NCBI RefSeq assembly: GCF_013391085.1
Contig: NZ_CP058334.1
Span: forward strand, 2,480,001 to 2,544,000
Length of the DNA stretch: 64,000 nucleotides
Origin: Natronomonas halophila
GTDB lineage: Archaea; Halobacteriota; Halobacteria; Halobacteriales; Haloarculaceae
Direction: 5' to 3'
In this document: piece after piece, positions 9,756 through 17,770 of the stretch
How the letters are laid out: the number at the start of each line of letters is the position of its first letter
How positions within the stretch are numbered: the stretch's first letter is position 1
Notes under the pieces: model-generated
Databases searched by the model: none
Told to the model about the DNA's origin: nothing
Seen by the model: only the letters and a program-made list of their open reading frames with translations
Position numbers and translations under genes: made by a program

Positions 9756-9935
9756 ATGGCAACGGACGTTCGTAAACTCGGGCTCGGTGCGGTCGTACTC
9801 CTCGCCAGCAGTATCGCCATCCTCGCGACGGGATCGATTGCGTCGATTCCGAACGTACTCGCTGGAGTCGCGGCACTCGGCCTCGCGGCCGGCGCGCTGC
9901 TGGTCGGCCTCTCGGAAGAGGACGCCGCGGTCTAA
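9756..9935 (+). CDS. Small two-TM membrane protein
   Basis: A 59-residue protein starting MATDVRKLGLGAVVLLASS. It consists almost entirely of two hydrophobic helices (about 8-29 and 33-53) and a short acidic tail (SEEDAAV). A longer reading frame is open upstream. The internal ATG is preferred because a TATA-like box lies 28 nt before it and the upstream codons look unlike protein. It is probably an integral membrane protein of unknown function. It is followed by its own spacer and the S49 peptidase gene, which has a separate promoter. Confidence 0.6.
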   Translation: MATDVRKLGLGAVVLLASSIAILATGSIASIPNVLAGVAALGLAAGALLVGLSEEDAAV

Positions 9936-9999
9936 AATCCGCTTTTTCCGACTTCGCTTATCGCCCATACTTAACAGCCAGCCGTCCGTCCCGTGAGGT

Positions 10000-10995
10000 A
10001 TGAATCGACTGGATTCGGTCGGCCGCGCCGCCATCGCGCTCGTCGCGGCGGCGGTCGCCGCGGTCGTTGGCTGGCTGTTGTTCGTCCGAGCACCGGCGGA
10101 CATCGCCGAACTGGTCGGCGTTCTGCTCGTCATCGTCACCGTCGTTCTCGGACTCCGTGTCGGGAGCAATATCGCCAGTGGGATTCTCCCGGGGTATAAC
10201 GTCGCCGAGGTAGCGGTCAAGGGGCCGATAACCCGCGACGGCGGCGGATTTCCACCGGGCGCACCGGGCCTTCCGGGTGCCGACGAAATAGTCGACCTCA
10301 TCGAACAGGCCGACGAGGACGACAACGCCGAGGCACTTCTACTCCGGCTGAATACGCCCGGCGGCGCCGTCGTTCCGAGCGACGATATCCGGCGTGCGGC
10401 CGAACGCTTCGACGGACCGACCGTCGCCTACGCGACTGACACCTGCGCCAGCGGCGGCTACTGGATCGCCAGCGGCTGTGACGAACTGTGGGCCCGGGAG
10501 GGCAGCATCGTCGGCTCCATCGGCGTTCGGGGCTCGCGGATGACCGCCTCGGAACTCCTCGACAAGGCCGGCCTCGAATACGAGCAGTTCACCGCCGGCG
10601 AATACAAGGAAGCGGGCACTCCGTTCTCCGAGATGGACGAGGACGAACGCGAGTACCTGCAGGGGCTTATCGACGACTACTACGACCAGTTCGTCGAGAC
10701 GGTCGCAGAGGGCCGCAGCATGGATGCCGAAGCCATCCGCGAAACCGAGGCCAAGGTGTTCCTCGGCCAGCAGGCTCACGAGATGGGCCTCGTCGACGAT
10801 ATCGGTACCCACGAGGACGTCGAAGAGCGACTCGAACACCTGCTCGACGAGGACGTCGAAACGACGGAACTGGAACCGAGCCACGGCGTTGCCGAACGAC
10901 TGCGTGGTGGCGCCGAACGTGTCGCCTTCGCGGCTGGTGCTGGTGTCGCAAGCCGGTTTACCGACGACAACGGCGAGTTCAAATTCCAGGTCTGA
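10000..10995 (+). CDS. sppA: S49 family signal peptide peptidase (SppA-like)
   Basis: A 331-residue membrane serine protease that would degrade cleaved signal peptides or membrane-protein fragments. Two N-terminal hydrophobic segments (about 8-28 and 37-60) anchor a ClpP-fold domain. The catalytic Ser-Lys dyad can be placed at S151 in TCASGGYW and K203 in GEYKEAGTPF. The surrounding motifs (LRLNTPGGAV, GSIGVRGS, AHEMGLVDDIG) are typical of the family. The C-terminal tail after about 290 is variable. A TATA-like CTTAA lies about 28 nt before the ATG. The length suits a single-domain archaeal SppA. Confidence 0.92.
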   Translation: MNRLDSVGRAAIALVAAAVAAVVGWLLFVRAPADIAELVGVLLVIVTVVLGLRVGSNIASGILPGYNVAEVAVKGPITRDGGGFPPGAPGLPGADEIVDLIEQADEDDNAEALLLRLNTPGGAVVPSDDIRRAAERFDGPTVAYATDTCASGGYWIASGCDELWAREGSIVGSIGVRGSRMTASELLDKAGLEYEQFTAGEYKEAGTPFSEMDEDEREYLQGLIDDYYDQFVETVAEGRSMDAEAIRETEAKVFLGQQAHEMGLVDDIGTHEDVEERLEHLLDEDVETTELEPSHGVAERLRGGAERVAFAAGAGVASRFTDDNGEFKFQV

Positions 10996-11014
10996 GCGGG
11001 CCACAGCCTGAAGG

Positions 11015-11020
11015 CTTTTA
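11015..11020 (+). promoter_or_regulatory. TATA-like box before the DUF373 gene
   Basis: CTTTTA lies 25-30 nt before the GTG start at 11045. It supports that non-ATG start and a leaderless transcript. Confidence 0.4.
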
Positions 11021-11044
11021 CTCCGGCGTGAGCAACGCTTCCCT

Positions 11045-12172
11045 GTGAGTACTCTGGTCGTCTGTGTCGACCGCGAGGGGGGCCTCGGCCCCGATGGCCC
11101 AATCGTGGGGTGGGAGGCTATTCAGGCGCTTGTCACGGATGTCGGGGTGAACGACCCCGAGGACAGCCGTGTCAACTGTCTGCTGGAGACGCTTCGCGTC
11201 GCGCGTGACCTTCGGGATGGAGGCGAGGAGGCCGTCGTCGCGGTGGTCTCCGGCGGCGGCGATGGCGTCAACAGCGACCGTACGGTCGCCCGACAGACCG
11301 ACCAGCTCGTTGCGGATTACGACCCCGAATCGGCCATCGTCGTCACGGATTCGGCCAGCGACGAACGCCTGATACCGATAATCGAGAGCCGTGTGCAGGT
11401 CGACGCCGTCGACCGGGTCGTCGTCCGGCAGTCCCACGACATCCAGTCGACGTACTACCTGCTCAAACAGTTCTTGGCCGACGAGGAGTTGCGAGGGACC
11501 GTGCTCGTGCCCATCGGTGCGGCGCTGCTGGCGTTTCCCGTGCTGTTGTTACTCGCCGACAGTGTCGCCGTTGCGCTGTCGGCTATCGCTGCCGTTATCG
11601 GAACCTTCCTGCTGTACAAGGGCCTCGGCATCGACGATTTCGTCTCGACGCTCCCTCGGCGGGTGCAGGACGCGTTCTACTCGGGACAGATGTCGCTCGT
11701 CACCTACGTCGTCGGCGCGGGACTGGCGCTCGTCGGCGTCTTCGCGGGCGGGATTAGCGCGACGTCGATGGGAAGTACCAGCGAGCTTCTGGTCGGATTG
11801 CGGTTCGTCTTCGACAGCGTGCCGTGGTTCGCGGCGGCGGCGCTGGCGGCCGCCACGGGCCGACTCATCGACGAACTTCTGGCCGAAGAGGGCGTCTCCA
11901 GCGCGCTGATGAACCTTCCCTTCGGCGTCATCGCGGTCGGCCTCGTCGTCCGGGGCTTTACCGGCTATTTCCTCGAACGGTCGGACGTAATCGAGGCCTT
12001 TTCGATGCCGCCGATAAACGCCGGTCCGGTCTTCGTCGAGGGGTTTACCCTCTCGATTTGGGGCCGCCTCGCACTGTACGTCGCGGCCGGCATCCTCGTG
12101 AGCTTTGCCGGCGTCGCCTTCACCTCGCGGATGAGCGAGGCCGACCAGTCGGTCGAGGAATACCCCGAGTGA
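11045..12172 (+). CDS. DUF373 family membrane protein
   Basis: A 375-residue protein matching the archaeal DUF373 family. The N-terminal cytosolic alpha/beta domain (1-150) contains LVVCVDREGGLG, VAVVSGGGDGVNSDRTVARQ, then VVTDSASDERLIPIIESR and VVRQSHDIQSTYYLLKQFLA. The C-terminal half has about six hydrophobic segments (from about 155 to 365). The function is unknown. The conserved Asp/Gly motifs suggest nucleotide or metal binding coupled to a membrane process, which is inference. The start is GTG, chosen because MSTLVVCVDREGG is the usual family beginning and a TATA-like CTTTTA lies about 27 nt upstream. Confidence 0.85.
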   Translation: MSTLVVCVDREGGLGPDGPIVGWEAIQALVTDVGVNDPEDSRVNCLLETLRVARDLRDGGEEAVVAVVSGGGDGVNSDRTVARQTDQLVADYDPESAIVVTDSASDERLIPIIESRVQVDAVDRVVVRQSHDIQSTYYLLKQFLADEELRGTVLVPIGAALLAFPVLLLLADSVAVALSAIAAVIGTFLLYKGLGIDDFVSTLPRRVQDAFYSGQMSLVTYVVGAGLALVGVFAGGISATSMGSTSELLVGLRFVFDSVPWFAAAALAAATGRLIDELLAEEGVSSALMNLPFGVIAVGLVVRGFTGYFLERSDVIEAFSMPPINAGPVFVEGFTLSIWGRLALYVAAGILVSFAGVAFTSRMSEADQSVEEYPE

Positions 12173-12215
12173 CCGAACCGACGCCCCTATAGCCGCCGCT
12201 CGGCTACCGCAGGAT

Positions 12216-12935
12216 ATGGATCCGTGGGTGAGCCTCTTTTCGGGGGGTAAGGACTCGTCGTGGGCGCTCTATCGGGCGCTCCAGCAGGACAAGCCGGTCG
12301 AACGACTGGTCACGGTCCACCCGGAAGGAGACTCCTTCATGTACCACGTCCCGGCGACGGAGTTGGCGTCGCTGGCCGCCGAGAGTGTCGGGATTCCGCT
12401 CGTCGACGTGCATCCCGAGGACTTCGAGGCGGAAGCCAGCATGGACGAGGACAGCGGCGAGCGCGGCGACCGGGAACTCGAACCGCTCGAAGACGCGCTG
12501 GTCGACCTTAGCGAGGAACTCGGCGGGATCGACGGCGTAACCGCTGGTGCCGTCGAAAGCAGCTATCAGACGACCCGCATCGAGGGGATGTGCGAGCGGC
12601 TGGACGCCGAGCTATTCGCGCCGCTGTGGCAGGAGGACCCCCGCGAACTCGCCGAGGCGATGCTCGATGCCGGCTTCGAGATCACCATCATCCGCGTGGC
12701 CGCCTACGGCCTCGACGAGTCGTGGCTCGGGCGAACGCTCGACGCCGAGGCGCTCGCGGAACTCGAAGACCTCAACGACGAATACGGGGTCCATATCCTC
12801 GGAGAAGGCGGCGAGTTCGAGACGCTGGTCACCGACGCGCCACACATGGACCGACCCATCGAACTCGAATACGACACCGAGTTCGACGGCTCCCGCGGGA
12901 CGTTACGGATTACCGACGCGTGGCTGGGCGAGTAG
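12216..12935 (+). CDS. dph6: Diphthine-ammonia ligase (Dph6-like)
   Basis: A 239-residue adenine nucleotide alpha-hydrolase family enzyme. It probably performs the ATP-dependent amidation of diphthine to diphthamide on elongation factor 2. The PP-loop SGGKDS (9-14) binds ATP. The family motifs GAVESSYQTTRIEGMCERL, LFAPLW, and GEGGEFETLVTDAP near the C-terminus are present. Length is normal for the archaeal protein. A TATA-like CCCTATAG lies about 28 nt upstream. The gene appears monocistronic and is followed by the 168-bp promoter region of the nucleotidyltransferase gene. Confidence 0.88.
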   Translation: MDPWVSLFSGGKDSSWALYRALQQDKPVERLVTVHPEGDSFMYHVPATELASLAAESVGIPLVDVHPEDFEAEASMDEDSGERGDRELEPLEDALVDLSEELGGIDGVTAGAVESSYQTTRIEGMCERLDAELFAPLWQEDPRELAEAMLDAGFEITIIRVAAYGLDESWLGRTLDAEALAELEDLNDEYGVHILGEGGEFETLVTDAPHMDRPIELEYDTEFDGSRGTLRITDAWLGE

Positions 12936-13039
12936 CGAACAGGCGGAACGTTCGACGGTTCGACAGCCCGCGTCCCACACTCCCGCCTCGACGGGCCGCC
13001 GGTATCGGTCAGGTCACGGGCGGGATGGCTTCCTTTTTG

Positions 13040-13061
13040 TTTATAAATGGACGGAGCGTCC
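13040..13061 (+). promoter_or_regulatory. TATA box and adjacent inverted repeat before the nucleotidyltransferase
   Basis: TTTATAAA (13040-13047) is a strong TATA box. GGACGgagCGTCC (13049-13061) follows at once and would lie between the TATA box and the transcription start, a position where a repressor could block initiation. The predicted leader is about 30 nt, so this transcript is not leaderless. Confidence 0.45.
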
Positions 13062-13103
13062 GTTACAAAAGACACTTGACCACGGGTTTTGTCGGTTCCT
13101 GTA

Positions 13104-14075
13104 ATGAAAGCCGTCGTCCTCGCTGGTGGTTATGCGACGCGTCTGTGGCCGATTACGAAGCACCGTCCGAAGATGCTGTTACCCATCGGCGAAACCACCG
13201 TCATCGACCGCATTTTCGAGGCTCTGGAGCGTGACGACCGAATCGATGAGGTCTACGTCTCCACGAACGAGCGGTTCGCCGAGGAGTTCGAGGCTCATCT
13301 CGCCGAAAGCGACTTCGAGAAGCCGACCCTCTCGGTCGAGGACACGACCGAGGAATCCGAGAAGTTCGGTGTCATCGGCGCGCTCGGCCAACTCGTCGAC
13401 CGCGAGGGCATCGACGACGATCTAGTCGTCGTCGCCGGGGACAACCTCATCGGCTTCGACCTCTCGGAGTTCGTCGACTTCTTCGAGGAGAAAGGAACTA
13501 CCACCATCGCCGCCTACGACGTGGGCGACCGCGAGAAGGCCAAATCCTACGGGCTGGTCGACCTCGAAGACGACCGGGTCGTCGACTTCCAGGAGAAACC
13601 CGACGAACCCAAGAGCACGCTTGTCTCCATCGCTTGCTACGGATTCCCGGCCGAATCGATTCGCTTCGAGGAGTATCTCGCGGGCGACAACAACCCGGAC
13701 GAACCGGGCTGGTTCATCCAGTGGCTCCAGTCCCGGGAGTCGGTACACGCCTTCGTCTTCGAGGAGCCGTGGTTCGACATCGGAACCCCCGAGTCGTATC
13801 TGGAGGCGATTGCGTGGGAACTCGACGGCGACAGCGTCATCGCCGAATCGGCGACCGTCGAACGGTCGACTATCGGCGATAACGTTCACGTCATGGACGG
13901 CGCCGAAATCGTCGATGCGACGCTGGACCGCTCTATCGTCTTCGAGAACGCGACGGTCGCCGACTGTGAAATCCACGAGACCATCATCGACGAGGGGACT
14001 CGCATCGAGAACGTCGACCTCGCGGGCGCGCTCATCGGCGCCCACACGCAGTTGACGAACGGAACCGAGGAGTAG
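13104..14075 (+). CDS. NDP-sugar pyrophosphorylase (sugar nucleotidyltransferase)
   Basis: A 323-residue nucleotidyltransferase that would join a sugar-1-phosphate to an NTP, giving an activated sugar for glycans or S-layer glycosylation. The N-terminal signature LAGGYATRLWPITKHRP with the catalytic region PKMLLPIG covers residues 6-29. VVAGDNLIGFDLS holds the metal-binding Asp. GLVDLEDDRVVDFQEKP is the usual sugar-binding region. The C-terminal 80 residues (ESATVERSTIGDNVHVMDG onward) form a short left-handed beta-helix of hexapeptide repeats. The substrate could be glucose- or mannose-1-phosphate and is not determinable. The ATG at MKAVVLAGG is preferred to an in-frame codon 15 nt earlier. 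Confidence 0.88.
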   Translation: MKAVVLAGGYATRLWPITKHRPKMLLPIGETTVIDRIFEALERDDRIDEVYVSTNERFAEEFEAHLAESDFEKPTLSVEDTTEESEKFGVIGALGQLVDREGIDDDLVVVAGDNLIGFDLSEFVDFFEEKGTTTIAAYDVGDREKAKSYGLVDLEDDRVVDFQEKPDEPKSTLVSIACYGFPAESIRFEEYLAGDNNPDEPGWFIQWLQSRESVHAFVFEEPWFDIGTPESYLEAIAWELDGDSVIAESATVERSTIGDNVHVMDGAEIVDATLDRSIVFENATVADCEIHETIIDEGTRIENVDLAGALIGAHTQLTNGTEE

Positions 14076-14105
14076 GTTTTAGCCCGTCGACTACCCAGTG
14101 CGGGT

Positions 14106-14396
14106 ATGGAGGGCGCAGAGCAAACGACCCGACAGCGAATCGCAGATTTTCTTCGGCACGAATCGGCCGAGGCGAGCACGCTCGCAGCCGAATTCGAGAT
14201 TACGACGCCATCGGCACTCTCCCATGTCGAACACATCGCTCAGTCGCTGGAGGGGACCGACGAGGAACTGCTCGTTGCACCGCCGGAGTGTCAGGACTGT
14301 AGCTTCCACGAGTTCGACGACCTCATCAACCGCCCCTCGCGCTGCCCGGAGTGTAAAAGCGAGAACGTGAGCGACCCCGTCTTCACCATCGAGTAG
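14106..14396 (+). CDS. HTH and zinc-ribbon predicted transcriptional regulator
   Basis: A 96-residue protein with an N-terminal winged-helix-like segment (TRQRIADFLRHESAEASTLA, then EITTPSALSHVEHIAQSL). A C-terminal zinc ribbon has two CxxC knuckles, CQDC (about 62-65) and CPEC (about 79-82), followed by a short strand. This layout matches a family of small archaeal predicted regulators in which a degenerate HTH is joined to a metal-binding domain. It follows the nucleotidyltransferase by 30 nt, with a TATA-like GGTTTTAG of its own. Targets are unknown. Confidence 0.82.
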   Translation: MEGAEQTTRQRIADFLRHESAEASTLAAEFEITTPSALSHVEHIAQSLEGTDEELLVAPPECQDCSFHEFDDLINRPSRCPECKSENVSDPVFTIE

Positions 14397-14421
14397 GGCG
14401 CTGGGACGGTGTTCGGAGGGC

Positions 14422-15567
14422 TCAGAAACTGTTTTTCAACTTCTCGAAGAAGCCCTGCTCGACGTCGATTTCCTCGCCGCCGGCCTCGGCAAAGGCTTCG
14501 AGGGCCTCCCGCTGTTCCTCGTTGAGATTGTCGGGCGTGACGACCTGTACCTGCACGTAGAGGTCGCCCTGCCCGCGGCGCTGGAGGCGCGGCATCCCCT
14601 TGTTACGGAGGCGGAACGTCTCGCCGCTCTGGGTGCCCGCGGGGATATCCATCTCGACGGTGCCGTCGAGCGTCGGGATTTCGACGGTGTCGCCGAAGAC
14701 GGCCTGCGGGAAGGAGATCGGGTGATGATACTGCAGGTCGTCGCCGTCACGGTCGAACTCCTCGTGGTCCTCGACCTTGATTTCGACCAGTAGGTCTCCC
14801 TTCGGTCCGCCGTTCTCGCCGGGGGCACCCTCGCGGTCCATCCGGAGGGTCTGGCCGCTCCGGATGCCGGCCGGAATCTCGACTTCGAGGGTGGATTCCT
14901 CCTGAACGTGGCCCTCGCCGCGGCAGGTCGAACACGTCTCCGAATAGATGGTCCCCTCGCCGTCACACTGCGGACAGGTCTGGGTCTGCTGGACGCGGCC
15001 GAGCGGCGTCTGCCGGACGGTGCGCTGCTGTCCTTGACCGTTACAGGCCGAACAGGTGCGGGCGTCGGCGTCCGGCGGGTGGCCCGCGCCGTCACAGTCC
15101 GGACAGCGCTCGGGCCGGTTGACGGTGAGTTGCTTCGTGACGCCCTCGAAGGCGTCTTCGAGGTCGATGGTAAGACGGGTCCGGAGGTCCGCGCCCTGCT
15201 GGGGACCGGAGCGGGAGCCGCCACCACCGAAGAACTGCTCGAAGATGTCGTTCATGCCGCCGCCACCGCCAGCGCCGCCGAAGGGGCCACCGCCCATGCC
15301 CCCCATGCCGCCGGCGCCGCCCTCGGTCGCGCCGTGTTTTTCGGCTTCCTGGAAGCGTTCGTGGCCCATCTGGTCGTACATCTGCCGCTTTTCGTCGTCC
15401 GTCAGGACCTCCTTGGCCTTCTTGGCCTTCTTGAACTTCTCCTCGGCGTTCGGATCGTCGGAGACGTCCGGGTGGTATTCGGTGGCTTTCTCGCGGAAGG
15501 CCTGCTGTATCTCCTCTTCGCTCGCGTCTCTGTCGACGCCCAGCACCGAGTAGAAGTCCTCGCTCAT
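14422..15567 (-). CDS. dnaJ: Chaperone DnaJ (Hsp40)
   Basis: Type I Hsp40 co-chaperone that delivers substrates to DnaK and stimulates its ATPase. The 381-residue protein has a J domain with HPD at 32-34, a Gly/Phe-Met-rich linker ([18 protein letters not shown]), four CxxCxGxG zinc motifs (CPDCDGAG, CSACNGQG, CPQCDGEG, CSTCRGEG) and the C-terminal substrate-binding domains. The ATG at MSEDFYSVLGVDRDAS is the standard family start; an upstream in-frame extension is rejected. It lies on the same strand as dnaK and grpE but is separated from them by 2.2 kb holding two opposite-strand genes. Confidence 0.97.
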   Translation of the reverse strand: MSEDFYSVLGVDRDASEEEIQQAFREKATEYHPDVSDDPNAEEKFKKAKKAKEVLTDDEKRQMYDQMGHERFQEAEKHGATEGGAGGMGGMGGGPFGGAGGGGGMNDIFEQFFGGGGSRSGPQQGADLRTRLTIDLEDAFEGVTKQLTVNRPERCPDCDGAGHPPDADARTCSACNGQGQQRTVRQTPLGRVQQTQTCPQCDGEGTIYSETCSTCRGEGHVQEESTLEVEIPAGIRSGQTLRMDREGAPGENGGPKGDLLVEIKVEDHEEFDRDGDDLQYHHPISFPQAVFGDTVEIPTLDGTVEMDIPAGTQSGETFRLRNKGMPRLQRRGQGDLYVQVQVVTPDNLNEEQREALEAFAEAGGEEIDVEQGFFEKLKNSF

Positions 15568-15691
15568 TCGTTGAAAGGGCCTAATCGGTTGAGACACTTG
15601 AAAAGAACGGGTCGCGGCCCACAGATGACATATCGAATACAAAACAGCAGTTCAGGGAATCGTTAACACTCCGTACGCCGTTCGTCTTCCC

Positions 15692-17431
15692 ATGTCCGCC
15701 GAGCACTACGTCCCGGTCTGTGAGCTCGCTGACCTCGAAGCCGAGGGCCGACAGGTCGTCCAGGAGAACGGTCAGGCAATCGCGCTGTTCTTCCACGAGG
15801 AGGAGGTCTACGCCGTCGACAACCGCTGTCCGCATATGGGCTTTCCGCTCGCCCGCGGGACCGTCGACGAGGGAATTCTCACCTGCCACTGGCACCACGC
15901 CCGGTTCGAGTTGGAAAAGGGCGACACCTTCGACCCGTGGGCCGACGACGTCCAGACGTTCCCGGTCGAGATTCGCGACGACGAGGTCTATCTCGACCCC
16001 GACCCCGAACCGACCGTCCCGCCCGCGACGCGCTGGCGGAACCGCCTTGCGGACGGCCTGCAGGAAAACCTCTCGCTCGTGCAGGCGAAGTCGGTTATCG
16101 GTCTGGATGACTACGGCGACGGCTTCTATACGCCCGTCGAGACGGCGGTCAACTTCGGCACGAAGTACCGCGCCTCCGGGTGGGGCCGCGGCCTGACGAC
16201 GCTGTCGTACATGGCGGAACTGTACGACGACGTCGGCGGCCGCGACAAGCGTCGGGCCATGTTCGCCGGCGTCCGAGAGGTGGCCGACAACGTCGCTGGC
16301 GAGGCGCCGCGGTTCCAGCAGTACTCCTTCGAGAACCGCGACCTCTCGAAGGAACGTCTCAAATCGTGGTTCCGGGAGAACTGCGAGGTGCGGGACGCCG
16401 ACGGCGCCGAGCGGACACTGTTGACAGCCATCGACGCGCTCCCGCCGGAGGACGTCGTCGAGATCCTGGTTGCGGCGGCAACCGACCACCTCTACATGAA
16501 CAGCAGCCACACGCTGGATTTCATCAACAGCGCGCTGGCGACTCTGGACCATCTCGGCTGGGAGGAGCACGCTGAGTCCGTCCTCGCGTCGACGGTGCCG
16601 CAACTCACCGAAGCGGGCCGCTCGGAGGAACTCTCCTCGTGGCGCCAGCCGGTCGACATCGCCGAACTCTGCTTCGATGCCCACGACCGGCTCGACTCGC
16701 TCGTGGCAGCCGGCGAGGGGAAGACGTGGGACGAACCTGACGGCTTCATCGAGACCATGCTGTCCGACGACGCCGAGGCTATCATCGACGCGCTCTGTGA
16801 TGCCATCGCCGACGGCGCCACACAGGAGGAACTGACCGACGCCGTCGCCCGCGCGGCGACCCGGCGGGTGGCTTACTTCGCGACGAACAACGAGTTCGGC
16901 GACTGGGACACTGTCCATCACACGTTCGTCTACGCTCACGCGGCCCACGAACTGGCCCACCGGACCGACGCCACGGAAGTCTATCGGGCCTGCTTCGATG
17001 GCGCGATGAGCGTCTACCTCGACCGCTTCCTCAATAGCCCTCGCGCTCCCGAACCGACGCCCGGTGATACGGGCCGCGACCCCGAAGAAATCCGCAGCGA
17101 CCTGCTGGAGGCCTTCGACCGGCAGGGGGATGTCAACCGCGCGGGTCGACTCGTGGCCGAACACTTCGAGGCCGACGGCGACCCCGCGGACCTCAAGCGC
17201 ATCCTCGGCCGCGGCCTGCTCCGAGAGGACGCGGACTTCCACACGTTCCAGAACGTCTCCGGGTCCTTCCGCCGATTCGACGCGCTGGAAGACGACGAAG
17301 AGCGCCGCTACGCGCTCGTCGCCGGTGCCCGATATCTCGCGGCCCACACGCCGACCAACCGAGAACACGAACAGACGTTCTCCATTGCCACCCGCCTCCA
17401 CCGCGGCGAACGACTCCACGAGGCCGAGTAG
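15692..17431 (+). CDS. Rieske domain fused to a large His-rich helical domain
   Basis: A 579-residue protein. Residues 1-105 form a Rieske-type 2Fe-2S domain with ligands C46-x-H48 and C65-x2-H68, the exact family spacing of 16 residues between H48 and C65. No signal peptide or membrane anchor is present, so it is cytosolic. The remaining 470 residues are alpha-helical with recurring His motifs (NSSHTLDFINSA, FDAHDRLD, HHTFVYAHAAHELAHRT, FHTFQNVSGSFR). These could bind a metal or cofactor and distantly recall questin-oxidase-like oxygenases, which I cannot confirm. The Rieske part may feed electrons to the helical part. It sits between dnaJ and dnaK on the opposite strand with its own TATA-like box (ATCGTTAACA). 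Confidence 0.85.
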   Translation: MSAEHYVPVCELADLEAEGRQVVQENGQAIALFFHEEEVYAVDNRCPHMGFPLARGTVDEGILTCHWHHARFELEKGDTFDPWADDVQTFPVEIRDDEVYLDPDPEPTVPPATRWRNRLADGLQENLSLVQAKSVIGLDDYGDGFYTPVETAVNFGTKYRASGWGRGLTTLSYMAELYDDVGGRDKRRAMFAGVREVADNVAGEAPRFQQYSFENRDLSKERLKSWFRENCEVRDADGAERTLLTAIDALPPEDVVEILVAAATDHLYMNSSHTLDFINSALATLDHLGWEEHAESVLASTVPQLTEAGRSEELSSWRQPVDIAELCFDAHDRLDSLVAAGEGKTWDEPDGFIETMLSDDAEAIIDALCDAIADGATQEELTDAVARAATRRVAYFATNNEFGDWDTVHHTFVYAHAAHELAHRTDATEVYRACFDGAMSVYLDRFLNSPRAPEPTPGDTGRDPEEIRSDLLEAFDRQGDVNRAGRLVAEHFEADGDPADLKRILGRGLLREDADFHTFQNVSGSFRRFDALEDDEERRYALVAGARYLAAHTPTNREHEQTFSIATRLHRGERLHEAE

Positions 17432-17438
17432 GCCACGG

Positions 17439-17447
17439 GTTTATATG
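17439..17447 (+). promoter_or_regulatory. TATA box before the antitoxin-like gene
   Basis: GTTTATATG is centred 28 nt before the ATG at 17471. It supports the small gene and a leaderless transcript. Confidence 0.55.
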
Positions 17448-17470
17448 TCCACGAAGCGAACGGTTCCGAT

Positions 17471-17629
17471 ATGCCCGAAGTCCACCTCGACGCCGAAACC
17501 GTAGAGAAACTCGACGGGCTCCGACGTGATGACGAGTCCTACGACGAACTCATCAACGAACTCATCAATATCTACGAGGCCGGCGAGCGCACCCTCGCCC
17601 ACGGTGGCGACCACGTCAGTTCGGAATAA
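17471..17629 (+). CDS. Small antitoxin-like protein (DUF7557/VapB-like)
   Basis: A 52-residue protein, MPEVHLDAETVEKLDGLRRD at the start, then ESYDELINELINIYEAGERT. The short N-terminal strand followed by two helices resembles the ribbon-helix-helix of VapB-type antitoxins, and haloarchaea carry many such stand-alone proteins. No PIN-domain or other toxin gene is adjacent, so it is probably an orphan regulator. The call rests on a good TATA box at leaderless spacing and typical codon usage. The family name is recalled, not verified. Confidence 0.65.
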   Translation: MPEVHLDAETVEKLDGLRRDDESYDELINELINIYEAGERTLAHGGDHVSSE

Positions 17630-17770
17630 CGGCGTCATTGCGGCTTGCAGTCCCGATTTCTCCCGATTCATTAGGCCGTCCAGCGACATGCTAGTCGCTG
17701 CGCTATCAGGGTATCGAAACCGCAAAAAACCGCTGAAGGGAGGACTCGTGCTCCCTACGGTCGCGTCTCG

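Noticed and set aside
17471-17629. A toxin partner for the antitoxin-like gene
   Set aside because: No PIN-domain, RelE-like or other toxin frame is adjacent on either strand.
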